This document shows, in pieces, positions 34,476 through 42,821 of a stretch of 47,817 nucleotides of DNA (position 1 is its first letter; the number at the start of each line of letters is the position of its first letter). Under the pieces are notes generated by a model. It was not told the origin of the DNA, made no database searches, and saw only the letters and a list, made by a program, of their open reading frames with translations. The stretch is from an uncultured Lachnoclostridium sp. GTDB lineage: Bacteria > Bacillota > Clostridia > Lachnospirales > Lachnospiraceae. The position numbers and the translations under genes are program-made. The stretch spans positions 1 through 47,817 of the forward strand of contig CAOJBY010000026.1 in assembly GCA_948330435.1 (NCBI GenBank). The letters are read 5' to 3'.

Positions 34476-34931
34476 ATGGATCGCATGGACAGAAAGATAC
34501 TAAGACATTTAAAGGAAAATTCCAGACAGACGGCTTCACGGATCAGCCAGAACATTCACTTGTCCGTATCGGCCGTCATTGAACGGATACGTAAGCTGGA
34601 ACGGACCGGGATTATTCAAAAATACACGGTAGTCCTGGATGAAAAGAAGCTGGGCAATACGTTGACGGTCTTTGTGCTCCTTAAGCTCTCCCATTCAAAA
34701 TACCATGAATCCTTTGCAAAGGAGATCCTCGCCTATGAGGGCATCTGCGAATGCCATGTCATTTCCGGCAATATGGATTACCTGCTGAAAATTGTGACAA
34801 ATAACGCATCGAGCCTGGAACTGGTTCACCAGGATCTGCGGAAAATGCCGGGCGTTTCCAGCCTGAAAACCCTGTACGTACTTTCTACCATTAAAAACGA
34901 GTATTCCGTTCTGCCCGATGATGAGGAATGA
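34476..34931 (+). CDS. Lrp/AsnC-family transcriptional regulator
   Basis: 151 residues from the ATG at 34476, with CAGGAG seven bases upstream; this length and the start MDRMDRKILRHLKENSRQT are right for the family. Winged helix 1-60 (ASRISQNIHLSVSAVIERIRKLE), RAM ligand domain 65-145 (GICECHVISGNMDYLLKI). Such proteins sense amino acids. The continuous upstream frame, reaching back to 33141, is an accident of the decayed ATPase's frameshift and not a fusion protein. Confidence 0.92.
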   Translation: MDRMDRKILRHLKENSRQTASRISQNIHLSVSAVIERIRKLERTGIIQKYTVVLDEKKLGNTLTVFVLLKLSHSKYHESFAKEILAYEGICECHVISGNMDYLLKIVTNNASSLELVHQDLRKMPGVSSLKTLYVLSTIKNEYSVLPDDEE

Positions 34932-35090
34932 TTCGAAATTCCAATAGACTTTACGTTTTGATCATGCTATACTAAAACATATGAAAGGTTAAAAAAAGAC
35001 TATAAATCCCTAAAAGCGATTTTGTATTCTTTGGGTGTAGACCTGACAGACATTGATGAGATAAAAGAATAAGTAAATAGCAGGCATATC
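34932..35090 (+). other. Promoter-like site and possible small decayed gene
   Basis: TATACT near 34966 could be a -10 box. After it, a frame without a start codon reads YERLKKDYKSLKAILYSLGVDLTDIDEIKE and ends at TAA near 35070. The ATG at 34981 is one base out of phase, as if a base were lost. It looks like a short real protein that has frameshifted; function unknown. Confidence 0.3.
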
Positions 35091-35091
35091 A

Positions 35092-35133
35092 GGGCGTAAA
35101 GTCTATACTATATAGCTTACGCCCTTATTTTTT
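35092..35133 (+). terminator. Rho-independent terminator
   Basis: GGGCGTAA (35092-35099) pairs with TTACGCCC (35117-35124), then TTATTTTTT. Ends transcription before the gene at 35188. Confidence 0.8.
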
Positions 35134-35187
35134 ATATAGGAAATAATTTCAGTATATAAACTGACCCATATAATAAGGAGCAAGCCT

Positions 35188-35643
35188 ATGAAAAACCAAC
35201 TTATTTTATTGGCCTGGTATCAGCCGCAGTTTGTTCGGGATATCTTCTTCCCGGAGATTGAGAGGAACTGCAGGCAGTACGGAATCCTGTTTCCGGAAGC
35301 CTATGAGATCTTCCGGCAAAAGAAGCTGGCACCGGACAGTCTGTATTTTCACCATTCCTATGCGGAAAGCGACATCCCCATTGGTCAGAAATATGACAAA
35401 ATAGCACTTGAAGAAAACGGCAGGATACAGCCAGATACCATCCGGATTTGTCCTGCGGAAATATTATGTTTTTTTACCGCATACAGAACGCAGCCGTCCC
35501 CGAATGCGATGCGGGGGCACCATGAGTTAAGTCTCATACAGTTTAAAAGGGGGATTCCCCAAATCATTTACGATGAACTGGAGGAGGTAAAGGAAGCAAA
35601 ACCACTTCGGATGGGAAACAAATGTATTTGCTTATGCTCTTAA
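35188..35643 (+). CDS. Hypothetical cytoplasmic protein
   Basis: 151 residues, soluble, no recognisable motif; a few Tyr/His-rich turns (SLYFHHSYAESD). AATAAGGAG precedes the ATG at good distance, and a terminator upstream suggests a separate transcription unit. I do not recognise the family. Confidence 0.6.
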   Translation: MKNQLILLAWYQPQFVRDIFFPEIERNCRQYGILFPEAYEIFRQKKLAPDSLYFHHSYAESDIPIGQKYDKIALEENGRIQPDTIRICPAEILCFFTAYRTQPSPNAMRGHHELSLIQFKRGIPQIIYDELEEVKEAKPLRMGNKCICLCS

Positions 35644-35671
35644 CCAGGCGGGAGAGGACATAGCTTTTTGA

Positions 35672-35777
35672 TGAGGTATATTTTCTTAAAAATACATGAA
35701 ATAGATTCAGACGCTTGACAGAAGTGTTTCGCTGGCTTATGCTCCTTTATAAAAGAATATTACGGAACGGGAATAGG
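35672..35777 (+). repeat. Covarying hairpin element, degenerate (copy F)
   Basis: The 3' end is typical: AGAATATTACGGAACG, then GGAATAGGAG for the permease gene at 35787. A 5' arm (GGTATATTTTCTT near 35675) can pair with AAAGAATATTAC with a bulge, but the middle stem and apex are not clearly those of the family. Confidence 0.45.
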
Positions 35778-35786
35778 AGATTGGGT

Positions 35787-36926
35787 ATGAATCTGAATCG
35801 AGAGACTATGAAGAAGCTGATGCTTCTGATTGCTTTTACTATATTGCTGCTGGTGGGTGTCCAGAGATTGGACGCAGTTTTCGGGGCGTTGCGGTTCCTG
35901 TGGGGAATCGGCTTTCCCTTTGCACTGGGAGGGGCCATTGCCTTTATTTTAAATGTTCCCATGACAGCCCTGGAGCACTGGCTGTTTCCCGAAGAAAAGA
36001 TGGGAAAGAGTAAGCTGAAAAGGAAGCTCGCCCGGCCCCTGTCCATGATTCTTGCTATTTTACTGGTGATCGGCGTGATCGCTCTGGTGATTTTTGTGGT
36101 GCTTCCGGAGCTTGGTACTACGGTGGTGGGACTGGGAGCCAGTGTGGAAGCATTTCTTCCAAAGGCCCAGGAATGGCTTGAGGATATCTTCCAGAATAAT
36201 GAGCAGATAGTGGCCTGGATCGAGGGCCTGGAGCTGAACTGGGAAAAGACCGTGGAGACGGCATGGAACTTCTTCCGCAGCGGTGCGGGGAGCGTTCTGT
36301 CCTCCACTATGACCGTGGCAAAGACCATTATCAGTGCGGTGACGAATTTCTTTATCGGCTTTGTATTTGCCTGCTATGTTCTGCTTCAGAAAGAGAAGCT
36401 GGGGGAGCAGAGCCGGAAGCTTCTTAGGGCAATTTTCCCGAAGAAGCAGGTAGAGTATATTCTTCATGTGTGCTCTTTGAGCCATCGCACCTTTTCCAGC
36501 TTTATCACCGGCCAGTGTATGGAAGCGGTGATTCTGGGGGCTATGTTTTTTGTGGCTATGAGTATTTTACGTTTCCCCTATGCACTGTTGGTGGGAGTGC
36601 TGGTGGCGTTTACGGCGTTGATTCCTATATTTGGGGCCTTTATTGGCTGTGTTGTGGGAGCCTTTCTGATCCTGATGGTAAGTCCCGCCCAGGCGTTGGG
36701 ATTTATCGTGCTGTTCCAGGTGCTTCAGCAGATTGAGGGCAATCTCATCTATCCCCGGGTGGTGGGAAATTCCGTAGGACTTCCGGCTATCTGGGTGCTG
36801 GTGGCCGTGACCGTAGGCGGTAACCTGATGGGGGTTCTGGGAATGCTCATTTTTATTCCCATCGTGTCTGTACTCTATGCACTTTTACGGGAGTGGATGT
36901 ATGGGAGATTGGAGGATAAAAATTAG
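35787..36926 (+). CDS. AI-2E family transporter (PerM-like permease)
   Basis: 379 residues from the ATG at 35787 (AGGAG upstream at the end of the repeat element). About eight helices, and the family signature in YPRVVGNSVGLPAIWVL followed by VAVTVGGNLMG. The family name comes from TqsA, but members include sodium/proton antiporters and uncharacterised exporters. Monocistronic, with a terminator at 36936. Confidence 0.9.
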   Translation: MNLNRETMKKLMLLIAFTILLLVGVQRLDAVFGALRFLWGIGFPFALGGAIAFILNVPMTALEHWLFPEEKMGKSKLKRKLARPLSMILAILLVIGVIALVIFVVLPELGTTVVGLGASVEAFLPKAQEWLEDIFQNNEQIVAWIEGLELNWEKTVETAWNFFRSGAGSVLSSTMTVAKTIISAVTNFFIGFVFACYVLLQKEKLGEQSRKLLRAIFPKKQVEYILHVCSLSHRTFSSFITGQCMEAVILGAMFFVAMSILRFPYALLVGVLVAFTALIPIFGAFIGCVVGAFLILMVSPAQALGFIVLFQVLQQIEGNLIYPRVVGNSVGLPAIWVLVAVTVGGNLMGVLGMLIFIPIVSVLYALLREWMYGRLEDKN

Positions 36927-36935
36927 AAACAAAGG

Positions 36936-36968
36936 AGAAAACTTCTGCTCTGGCAGGGTTTTCTTTTT
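36936..36968 (+). terminator. Terminator after the AI-2E-family gene
   Basis: AGAAAAC (36936-36942) pairs with GTTTTCT (36958-36964), inner stem CTGC/GCAG, followed by TTTT. A second hairpin, GGTCAAATG (36999-37007) with CATTTGGCC (37019-37027), lies in the leader of the next gene and could be an attenuator. Confidence 0.7.
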
Positions 36969-37090
36969 GGTATAAATGTGATACACTAGCTGTTATCAGG
37001 TCAAATGTGTGGATGCTTCATTTGGCCTTTATAGTGTTAAAGAGGTAATAGAAAAATGAAGCAGATAGGGATAGAGAAAGAGGGAATTTT

Positions 37091-37546
37091 GTGAGAGAGA
37101 TTGAGATTGGTGCCTATTACCGGCATTTTAAGGAGGGACTGTACCAGGTGACAGCCATTGCCACACACTCGGAGACAGGTGAAAGTATGGTGGTATACCA
37201 GGAACAATATGGGGAAGAGAAAGTTTGGGTTCGCCCCTATGAGATGTTTGCAAGTGAGGTGGATCACAGGAAGTATCCGGATGTGAGACAGAAGTACCGC
37301 TTTGAGGAGGTGGAGGAGCCTACGGAGGTGAATCCCATGCTGATACGTTTTCTGGACTTGGAGACTTATCGGGATAAGCTGGAGCTCTTTCAGTCCTGGG
37401 CGGGCTATGAGGATGAGAATCTGTTTGAGAGTATAGCCGCTTCCCTGGATATCGGCCTTGCGGCCGGAAGTGTCCAGGATAAGTATCGCCAGATTTTGAA
37501 TTGTCTGAAGACTATGGAACATTTTGAAACCGATCGGTTTCGGTAG
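37091..37546 (+). CDS. DUF1653 domain protein
   Basis: 151 residues starting at GTG 37091 with AGAGGG before it. The N-terminal half (GAYYRHFKEGLYQVTAIATHSETGESMVVYQ ... VWVRPYEMF, split here for length) is the DUF1653 beta domain; a C-terminal helical extension is present. The biochemical role is unknown. It lies 30 bases upstream of trkA and probably shares its transcript. Confidence 0.85.
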   Translation: MREIEIGAYYRHFKEGLYQVTAIATHSETGESMVVYQEQYGEEKVWVRPYEMFASEVDHRKYPDVRQKYRFEEVEEPTEVNPMLIRFLDLETYRDKLELFQSWAGYEDENLFESIAASLDIGLAAGSVQDKYRQILNCLKTMEHFETDRFR

Positions 37547-37576
37547 AATATTGCAGAATTGTAATGGAGAGTGGGA

Positions 37577-38938
37577 ATGGATATTGTGATAATTGGGGAT
37601 GGCAAGGTAGGACATAAGCTTGCCGCACAGCTTACGGCTGAACGCTATGATGTAACCCTGATTGACGTGAGAGAGGGTCGTTTAAAGGATTCCATCAATG
37701 AACTGGACGTATCCTGCATCGTGGGAGACGGAGCCAGTGCGGAGATTCAGATGGAAGCGGATGTACCTGGGGCCGATCTGGTGATTGCCTGTGCGTCTAC
37801 CGACGAATTGAACATGCTCTGCTGCCTGTTGGCCAAGCGATTGGGAGCGAAGCAGACCATTGCCCGTGTGCGTAATCCGGTGTACTATCAGCAGATTCAT
37901 TTATTTAAGGATGAATTGAAGCTGAGTATGGCAGTCAATCCGGAGCTTGTACTTGCAGGGGAGATTTCCAGGGTTCTGATTTTCCCGTCAGCAGCCAAGG
38001 TAGAGACCTTTGCCAAGGGTCGGGTGGAATTGGTGGAAGCGTCTATTAATGAAAATAATCCCATGGCAGGATTGTCTTTCCGGGAATTTTATGAGAAATA
38101 TCAGATTAAGATGCTGGTCTGTGCCGTACAGCGGGGCGGTGAGGTCTATATTCCGGATGGAAGCTTTGTTCCAAAACAGGGAGATAAGATCAATATAGCC
38201 GCTTCCCACAAAGAAATTGAAAGATTTTTCAAATTCGTGGGTGCTTTGCGAAGCCGTGTGAAAAATGTTCTTATCTGTGGAGGTGGAAAGACAGCTTACT
38301 ATCTGTCCTTAAAGCTGTTGTCTTTGGGGATGAATGTAAAGATCATTGAGCGAGATGCGGAGCGATGCGGAGAGCTGTGCGAGCTTCTTCCCAAGGCGAC
38401 GATTATCCATGGCAATGCGACGGATCATGAGCTTCTGGAGGAGGAGGGCATCGATCACGTGGACGGATTCGTGGCCCTCACCGGCATGGACGAGGAAAAC
38501 ATCATTATGTCCATGTATGCCAAAACGAAAAAGGTATCCAAGATTATCACCAAGGTCAATGACGAAGCATTGCAGCACATGGTAGATGAGCTTGGAATGG
38601 AAAGTGTGGTTTCGGCAAAGAATGTAACAGCCAATCTGATCATGAGTTATGTGCGGGCCATGAAGAATTCCATGGGCAGTGCCAATATTGAGACAGTCTA
38701 TCAGCTCATCAACGGCAGAGTGGAGGCTCTGGAATTCCAGATTCGGGAGGGGGCACGATATACGGGAATCCCCTTAAAAGATTTGACCCTGAAAGAAAAT
38801 CATCTGGTGGCATGTATTGTACGAAAGCGGCAGATTATTATTCCGGGTGGAAATGACAAACTGGAAGTAGGTGACAGTGTAGTGGTGGTAACCATGAGCC
38901 AGGGCCTGGAGGATCTGGAGGAGATTCTGAAGCGATGA
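37577..38938 (+). CDS. trkA: Trk potassium uptake regulatory subunit
   Basis: 453 residues from the ATG at 37577 (GGAG seven bases upstream). Two RCK units: NAD-binding GDGKVGHKLA with its acidic strand-two end (LIDVRE), RCK-C, then a second GGGKTAYYLSLK with IIERD and a final RCK-C. It gates the TrkH channel in response to nucleotides. Its TGA overlaps the ATG of trkH (ATGA), so the subunits are made together. Confidence 0.95.
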   Translation: MDIVIIGDGKVGHKLAAQLTAERYDVTLIDVREGRLKDSINELDVSCIVGDGASAEIQMEADVPGADLVIACASTDELNMLCCLLAKRLGAKQTIARVRNPVYYQQIHLFKDELKLSMAVNPELVLAGEISRVLIFPSAAKVETFAKGRVELVEASINENNPMAGLSFREFYEKYQIKMLVCAVQRGGEVYIPDGSFVPKQGDKINIAASHKEIERFFKFVGALRSRVKNVLICGGGKTAYYLSLKLLSLGMNVKIIERDAERCGELCELLPKATIIHGNATDHELLEEEGIDHVDGFVALTGMDEENIIMSMYAKTKKVSKIITKVNDEALQHMVDELGMESVVSAKNVTANLIMSYVRAMKNSMGSANIETVYQLINGRVEALEFQIREGARYTGIPLKDLTLKENHLVACIVRKRQIIIPGGNDKLEVGDSVVVVTMSQGLEDLEEILKR

Positions 38939-40377
38939 ATTACAGTATGATTCGATTTATCTTGGGAAAGATGTTGCGGATTGAGAGCCTGGTGCTGCTG
39001 ATTCCGGCTTTCGTGTCCCTGATTTATCAGGAGCACAGCGGCCTTACCTTTGTGCTTACGTCAGCTCTTTTGATGGCTCTTGCCCTCCTCCTTGGAAAAA
39101 GGCCCCAAAATATGGTGTTTTATGCAAAGGAGGGCTTTGTTATCGTGGCTTTGGCCTGGATTTTGTGGTCTGCCTTTGGGGCACTGCCCTTTGTGCTGTC
39201 TGGGTCAATTCCCCATTTTGTGGATGCCTTTTTTGAAACGGTTTCCGGATTTACGACCACGGGTTCCACGATCCTTACGGATATCGAAGCACTTCCCAAG
39301 GGGATTAATTTCTGGCGGTGCCTGACCCACTGGATCGGCGGCATGGGTGTGCTGGTTTTTGTTATGGCTGTGATTCCTCTGGGAAATAAGGGAGCCATGT
39401 TTCTGATGCGTGCGGAGATGCCGGGACCAACCTGTGACAAACTGGTCCCCAAAAGCAGAAGTACGGCAAAGATTCTCTATGGCATGTATATCTTTCTTTC
39501 CTGTGTGGAGATCGTGCTGCTCCTGGCAGGTGGCATGAATCTGTACAATGCGGTCATTCACACCTTTAGTACGGCGGGAACCGGCGGATTTTCCAGTATG
39601 AACGCAAGTGTTGCGGCCTTTGACAGTGCGTACATTGACGGTGTGATTACGGTGTTTATGCTGCTGTTTGGCGTAAACTTTAACTTATATTATCTACTGC
39701 TTCTGAAAAATCTCAGGGCGGTGATAAAGAGCGAGGAGCTGCGTGCTTATCTGGGAGTCGTGGCGGCGGCTACGGTGGTGATTACCATCAATATTTTAAA
39801 TCTCTATGAGACACCTCTTCGGGCTTTCCGATATGCGGCTTTTCAGGTGGCTTCTGTGATTACAACCACCGGTTTTGTGACGGCCAATTTTGAGCTTTGG
39901 CCGGAGCTTTCCAAGATGGTGATTCTGCTTTTGATGATCATTGGTGCCTGTGCCGGCTCCACTGGCGGCGGCATGAAAGTGTCACGTATTTTGATCCTGG
40001 CTAAGACCATCAATAAGGAGATTCGCCAGATCCTGCACCCAAAGTCCGTAAATGTGGTGAAGATGGATGGCAAGAGGGTGCCGGGAGAGAGCATCCATGG
40101 GGTATATGTATATCTCATTTGCTATCTGGTCATCTTGGCAGGCTCTATTTTGCTGGTGGCTTTGGATAATTTTGATTTTATAACGAACTTTACGGCGGTG
40201 CTTACAACCCTGAACAATGTGGGACCTGGACTTGCAAAGGTGGGACCCATTGAGAATTTTTCGCAGTTTTCTTATTTTTCCAAGCTGATTTTGAGTGTGG
40301 ATATGTTGGTGGGACGCCTGGAGATTCTGCCTATTTTGATGTTATTTGCACCCCAGGTATGGCGAAAGAGGTTTTAG
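38935..40377 (+). CDS. trkH: Trk potassium channel subunit
   Basis: 480 residues, about ten helices and four pore loops: SGFTTTGSTI, STAGTGGFSS, ITTTGFVTANF and LNNVGPGLAKVG. It forms the potassium pore and couples with TrkA. The start ATG overlaps the trkA stop. Its 3' end is followed closely by the MATE gene. Confidence 0.96.
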   Translation: MNYSMIRFILGKMLRIESLVLLIPAFVSLIYQEHSGLTFVLTSALLMALALLLGKRPQNMVFYAKEGFVIVALAWILWSAFGALPFVLSGSIPHFVDAFFETVSGFTTTGSTILTDIEALPKGINFWRCLTHWIGGMGVLVFVMAVIPLGNKGAMFLMRAEMPGPTCDKLVPKSRSTAKILYGMYIFLSCVEIVLLLAGGMNLYNAVIHTFSTAGTGGFSSMNASVAAFDSAYIDGVITVFMLLFGVNFNLYYLLLLKNLRAVIKSEELRAYLGVVAAATVVITINILNLYETPLRAFRYAAFQVASVITTTGFVTANFELWPELSKMVILLLMIIGACAGSTGGGMKVSRILILAKTINKEIRQILHPKSVNVVKMDGKRVPGESIHGVYVYLICYLVILAGSILLVALDNFDFITNFTAVLTTLNNVGPGLAKVGPIENFSQFSYFSKLILSVDMLVGRLEILPILMLFAPQVWRKRF

Positions 40378-40444
40378 GGCAGCTATTCTTTATGGAAAAA
40401 TTCATCGGAACATTAGAGTTTTTGGGAGAGAGTATAGAAAAAAG

Positions 40445-41824
40445 ATGAAAGAGTATAATAGATTAACGGCAGCGGAAAATCGTGCCTTTTATCGGATGGC
40501 CATTGCCCTTGTGATTCCCATGGCTTTGCAAAATCTGATTAATGTGGGTGTGACCACTGCCGATGTGGTGATGCTGGGGAAAGTGGGAGAGACTGCACTT
40601 TCCGGGGCTTCTCTGGCTGGTCAGGTTCAGTTTATTATGAATTTGATCTTTTTTGGACTGACCTCCGGAGCTTCGGTTTTGACAGCCCAGTATTGGGGGA
40701 AACGGGATGTGCGTACCATTGAGAAAGTATTTGGGATTTCTTTGTGCTTTGCAATGGGAATCGGGGTGATATTTTTTACGGCGGCACAGGTGGCACCCCG
40801 CCAATTGATGTATGCCTTTACTACAGAGGAGCCAGTGATTAAAGAGGGCATTTCTTATCTGCGGATTGTGTCATGGTCCTATCTGCCAGTGGCCTTTACG
40901 ATGATTTATCTCAATCTTATGCGAAGTGTGGAACGGGTGGTGGTGGCCACCTGGACATATTTTGTTTCTCTGATTGTGAATATTTTTGGCAATGCTATTT
41001 TGATTTTCGGCATGTTCGGAGTGCCCGCTATGGGTGTTCGGGGTGCAGCTTACGCCACATTGTTTGCACGGATTGTGGAACTTGTGGTAGTGGTGTTGTA
41101 CATAAACTGGAAGGGCAATCCAATTTCTCTGCATTTCAGGGATTTTGTGAGGTTTGACAGGCTGCTGCTAAAGGATTTCTTTGTATTTTCCTCTCCGGTC
41201 ATTGCCAATGAGCTTATGTGGGGTCTGGGAATGTCTGTGAATGCGGCCATTATCGGTCATCTGGGCAGTGCGGCTGTTGCAGCCAATTCTGTGGCCCAGG
41301 TATCCAGACAGTTGATTATGGTCATTGGCTTTGGTCTGTCTGCGGCCACCTCCATTATGATTGGAAAGGTAATTGGTGAGCAGAAGCTGAAGCTTGCAGA
41401 GATTTACGCCCGAAAGTTTATATGGCTCAGTGTAGGAATTACGCTGGTTGCAGCCACGGGACTGTTTTTCTGCCGTGGATGGATTGCCGGAAGTATGACC
41501 ATCTCAGATCAGGCAAAGGATTATCTGCGGTTTATGCTTTTTGTGGTATGCTACTACGCAATCTTTCAGTCCTATAATACTACAATGATAGTTGGGATCT
41601 TTCGGGCCGGAGGAGATACCCGGATAGGATTTTTTGTGGATGTGATTGGGATGTGGTGCTTCTCCATTTTCCTCGGGGCGGTTACGGCTTTTTGGCTGCA
41701 CTGGGGTGTGAAAGCGGTATTTGTGGTATTGCTGTCAGATGAGATTGTGAAGATCCCCATTACAACATGGAGGTATCGAAAGAAGATCTGGCTTCGAAAT
41801 ATAACGAGAGAGTTAGATAATTAA
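40445..41824 (+). CDS. MATE-family efflux transporter
   Basis: 459 residues from the ATG at 40445 (GGGAGAG upstream); the open frame begins earlier, inside trkH, but that part is not protein-like. Twelve helices; VIPMALQNLINVGVTTADVV near the N-terminus and MSVNAAIIGHLGSAAVAANS at the start of the second half are the twin family repeats. It exports cationic drugs or metabolites using sodium or protons. May be cotranscribed with trkAH. Confidence 0.93.
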   Translation: MKEYNRLTAAENRAFYRMAIALVIPMALQNLINVGVTTADVVMLGKVGETALSGASLAGQVQFIMNLIFFGLTSGASVLTAQYWGKRDVRTIEKVFGISLCFAMGIGVIFFTAAQVAPRQLMYAFTTEEPVIKEGISYLRIVSWSYLPVAFTMIYLNLMRSVERVVVATWTYFVSLIVNIFGNAILIFGMFGVPAMGVRGAAYATLFARIVELVVVVLYINWKGNPISLHFRDFVRFDRLLLKDFFVFSSPVIANELMWGLGMSVNAAIIGHLGSAAVAANSVAQVSRQLIMVIGFGLSAATSIMIGKVIGEQKLKLAEIYARKFIWLSVGITLVAATGLFFCRGWIAGSMTISDQAKDYLRFMLFVVCYYAIFQSYNTTMIVGIFRAGGDTRIGFFVDVIGMWCFSIFLGAVTAFWLHWGVKAVFVVLLSDEIVKIPITTWRYRKKIWLRNITRELDN

Positions 41825-41831
41825 ATTTTTA

Positions 41832-41958
41832 ATATTGCGGAACTCAAAACAGCAATACCCTGACAGTGCCAGAACAATTTATGGACACAGCCCCAAGTGG
41901 CCGGAAATTGTTCTAGTAAGTGGTACTGGAAAGGGGATTGCGGAACTTAAAATAGGAG
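41832..41958 (+). repeat. Covarying hairpin element, copy G
   Basis: GCAAT (41852) pairs with ATTGC (41937-41941), CAGT (41864) with ACTG (41925), and AGAACAATTT (41871-41880) with AAATTGTTCT (41905-41914) perfectly; apex GGACAC/GTGGCC. Upstream, ATATTGCGGAACT (41832-41844) is the end of a lost earlier unit. The 3' GCGGAACT is followed by TAAAATAGGAGG, the ribosome binding site of the gene at 41968. Confidence 0.75.
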
Positions 41959-41967
41959 GACAAAGAT

Positions 41968-42792
41968 ATGTCAGAAAGAGGATGCAATAACAGTAGCTGT
42001 GACAAGTCAAGCTGTGAGGGCTGCCCAAGCAAGCAGAACCCAACAAGTTTTCAGGTGGATGCCAATGAATATAGCTGTATCCGCCGGGTCATCGGCGTGG
42101 TCAGCGGTAAGGGTGGCGTAGGAAAGTCTATGGTAACGGCTTCCCTGGCAAATCAGCTTGCGGCAAAGGGCTATAAGGTGGGAATTCTGGATGCGGATAT
42201 TACGGGGCCGTCCATTCCCAAGATGTATGGAGTTCATGGTCCGGCAGTGGCGACGGAGGATGGGGGAATTACACCCTGTTATACGGAGAACGGGATTGCT
42301 CTGATGTCCATTAATCTTTTGCTTCCTGATGAGACGGCACCGGTTATCTGGCGGGGACCCATCATTGCCAATGTGGTGAAGCAGTTCTGGACGGATGTGA
42401 TCTGGGGTGATCTGGATTATCTGCTGGTTGATATGCCCCCGGGAACGGGAGACGTGCCTTTAACCGTATTCCAGTCTCTTCCGGTGGATGAGATTGTTAT
42501 GGTGACTTCTCCCCAGGATCTGGTACAGCTTATTGTAAGGAAAGCTCTGAGCATGGCGGAACAGATGAACATTCCTGTAAAGGGAATCATCGAAAATTAT
42601 TCCTATTTCAAATGTCCCGACTGTGGCAAGGAGATTCAATTGTTTGGCAAGAGCCACATTGACGAGGAGGCAGCAAAGCTCAACTTAAAGGTTCTTGGGA
42701 AAATGCCTGTGGAGCCGTCTTTTGCGGAGGCTGCGGACAGAGGAGAATTCCATACGGTGGAGAATCCATATTTGAATGTGGAGTTTGAGTAA
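41968..42792 (+). CDS. mrp: Mrp/NBP35-type iron-sulfur carrier ATPase
   Basis: 274 residues. The N-terminal Cys motif (Cys6, 11, 16, 19) is of the NBP35 kind; deviant Walker A GKGGVGKS (47-54); VDMPPGTGD; and the bridging CPDC (Cys216, Cys219) that holds a [4Fe-4S] cluster at the dimer interface. It delivers clusters to apoproteins. Iron-sulfur enzymes in this window (sulfite reductase, membrane ferredoxin) are possible clients. Preceded by a hairpin element. Confidence 0.93.
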   Translation: MSERGCNNSSCDKSSCEGCPSKQNPTSFQVDANEYSCIRRVIGVVSGKGGVGKSMVTASLANQLAAKGYKVGILDADITGPSIPKMYGVHGPAVATEDGGITPCYTENGIALMSINLLLPDETAPVIWRGPIIANVVKQFWTDVIWGDLDYLLVDMPPGTGDVPLTVFQSLPVDEIVMVTSPQDLVQLIVRKALSMAEQMNIPVKGIIENYSYFKCPDCGKEIQLFGKSHIDEEAAKLNLKVLGKMPVEPSFAEAADRGEFHTVENPYLNVEFE

Positions 42793-42821
42793 TAAATAAT
42801 ATTTTAGAGGGGGACACAAAG

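Noticed and set aside
33141..34931. A 596-residue ATPase-Lrp fusion protein
   Set aside because: The natural ATPase end is in another frame (TAA at 34417) and the Lrp gene has its own ATG and ribosome binding site at 34476; family lengths fit two genes.
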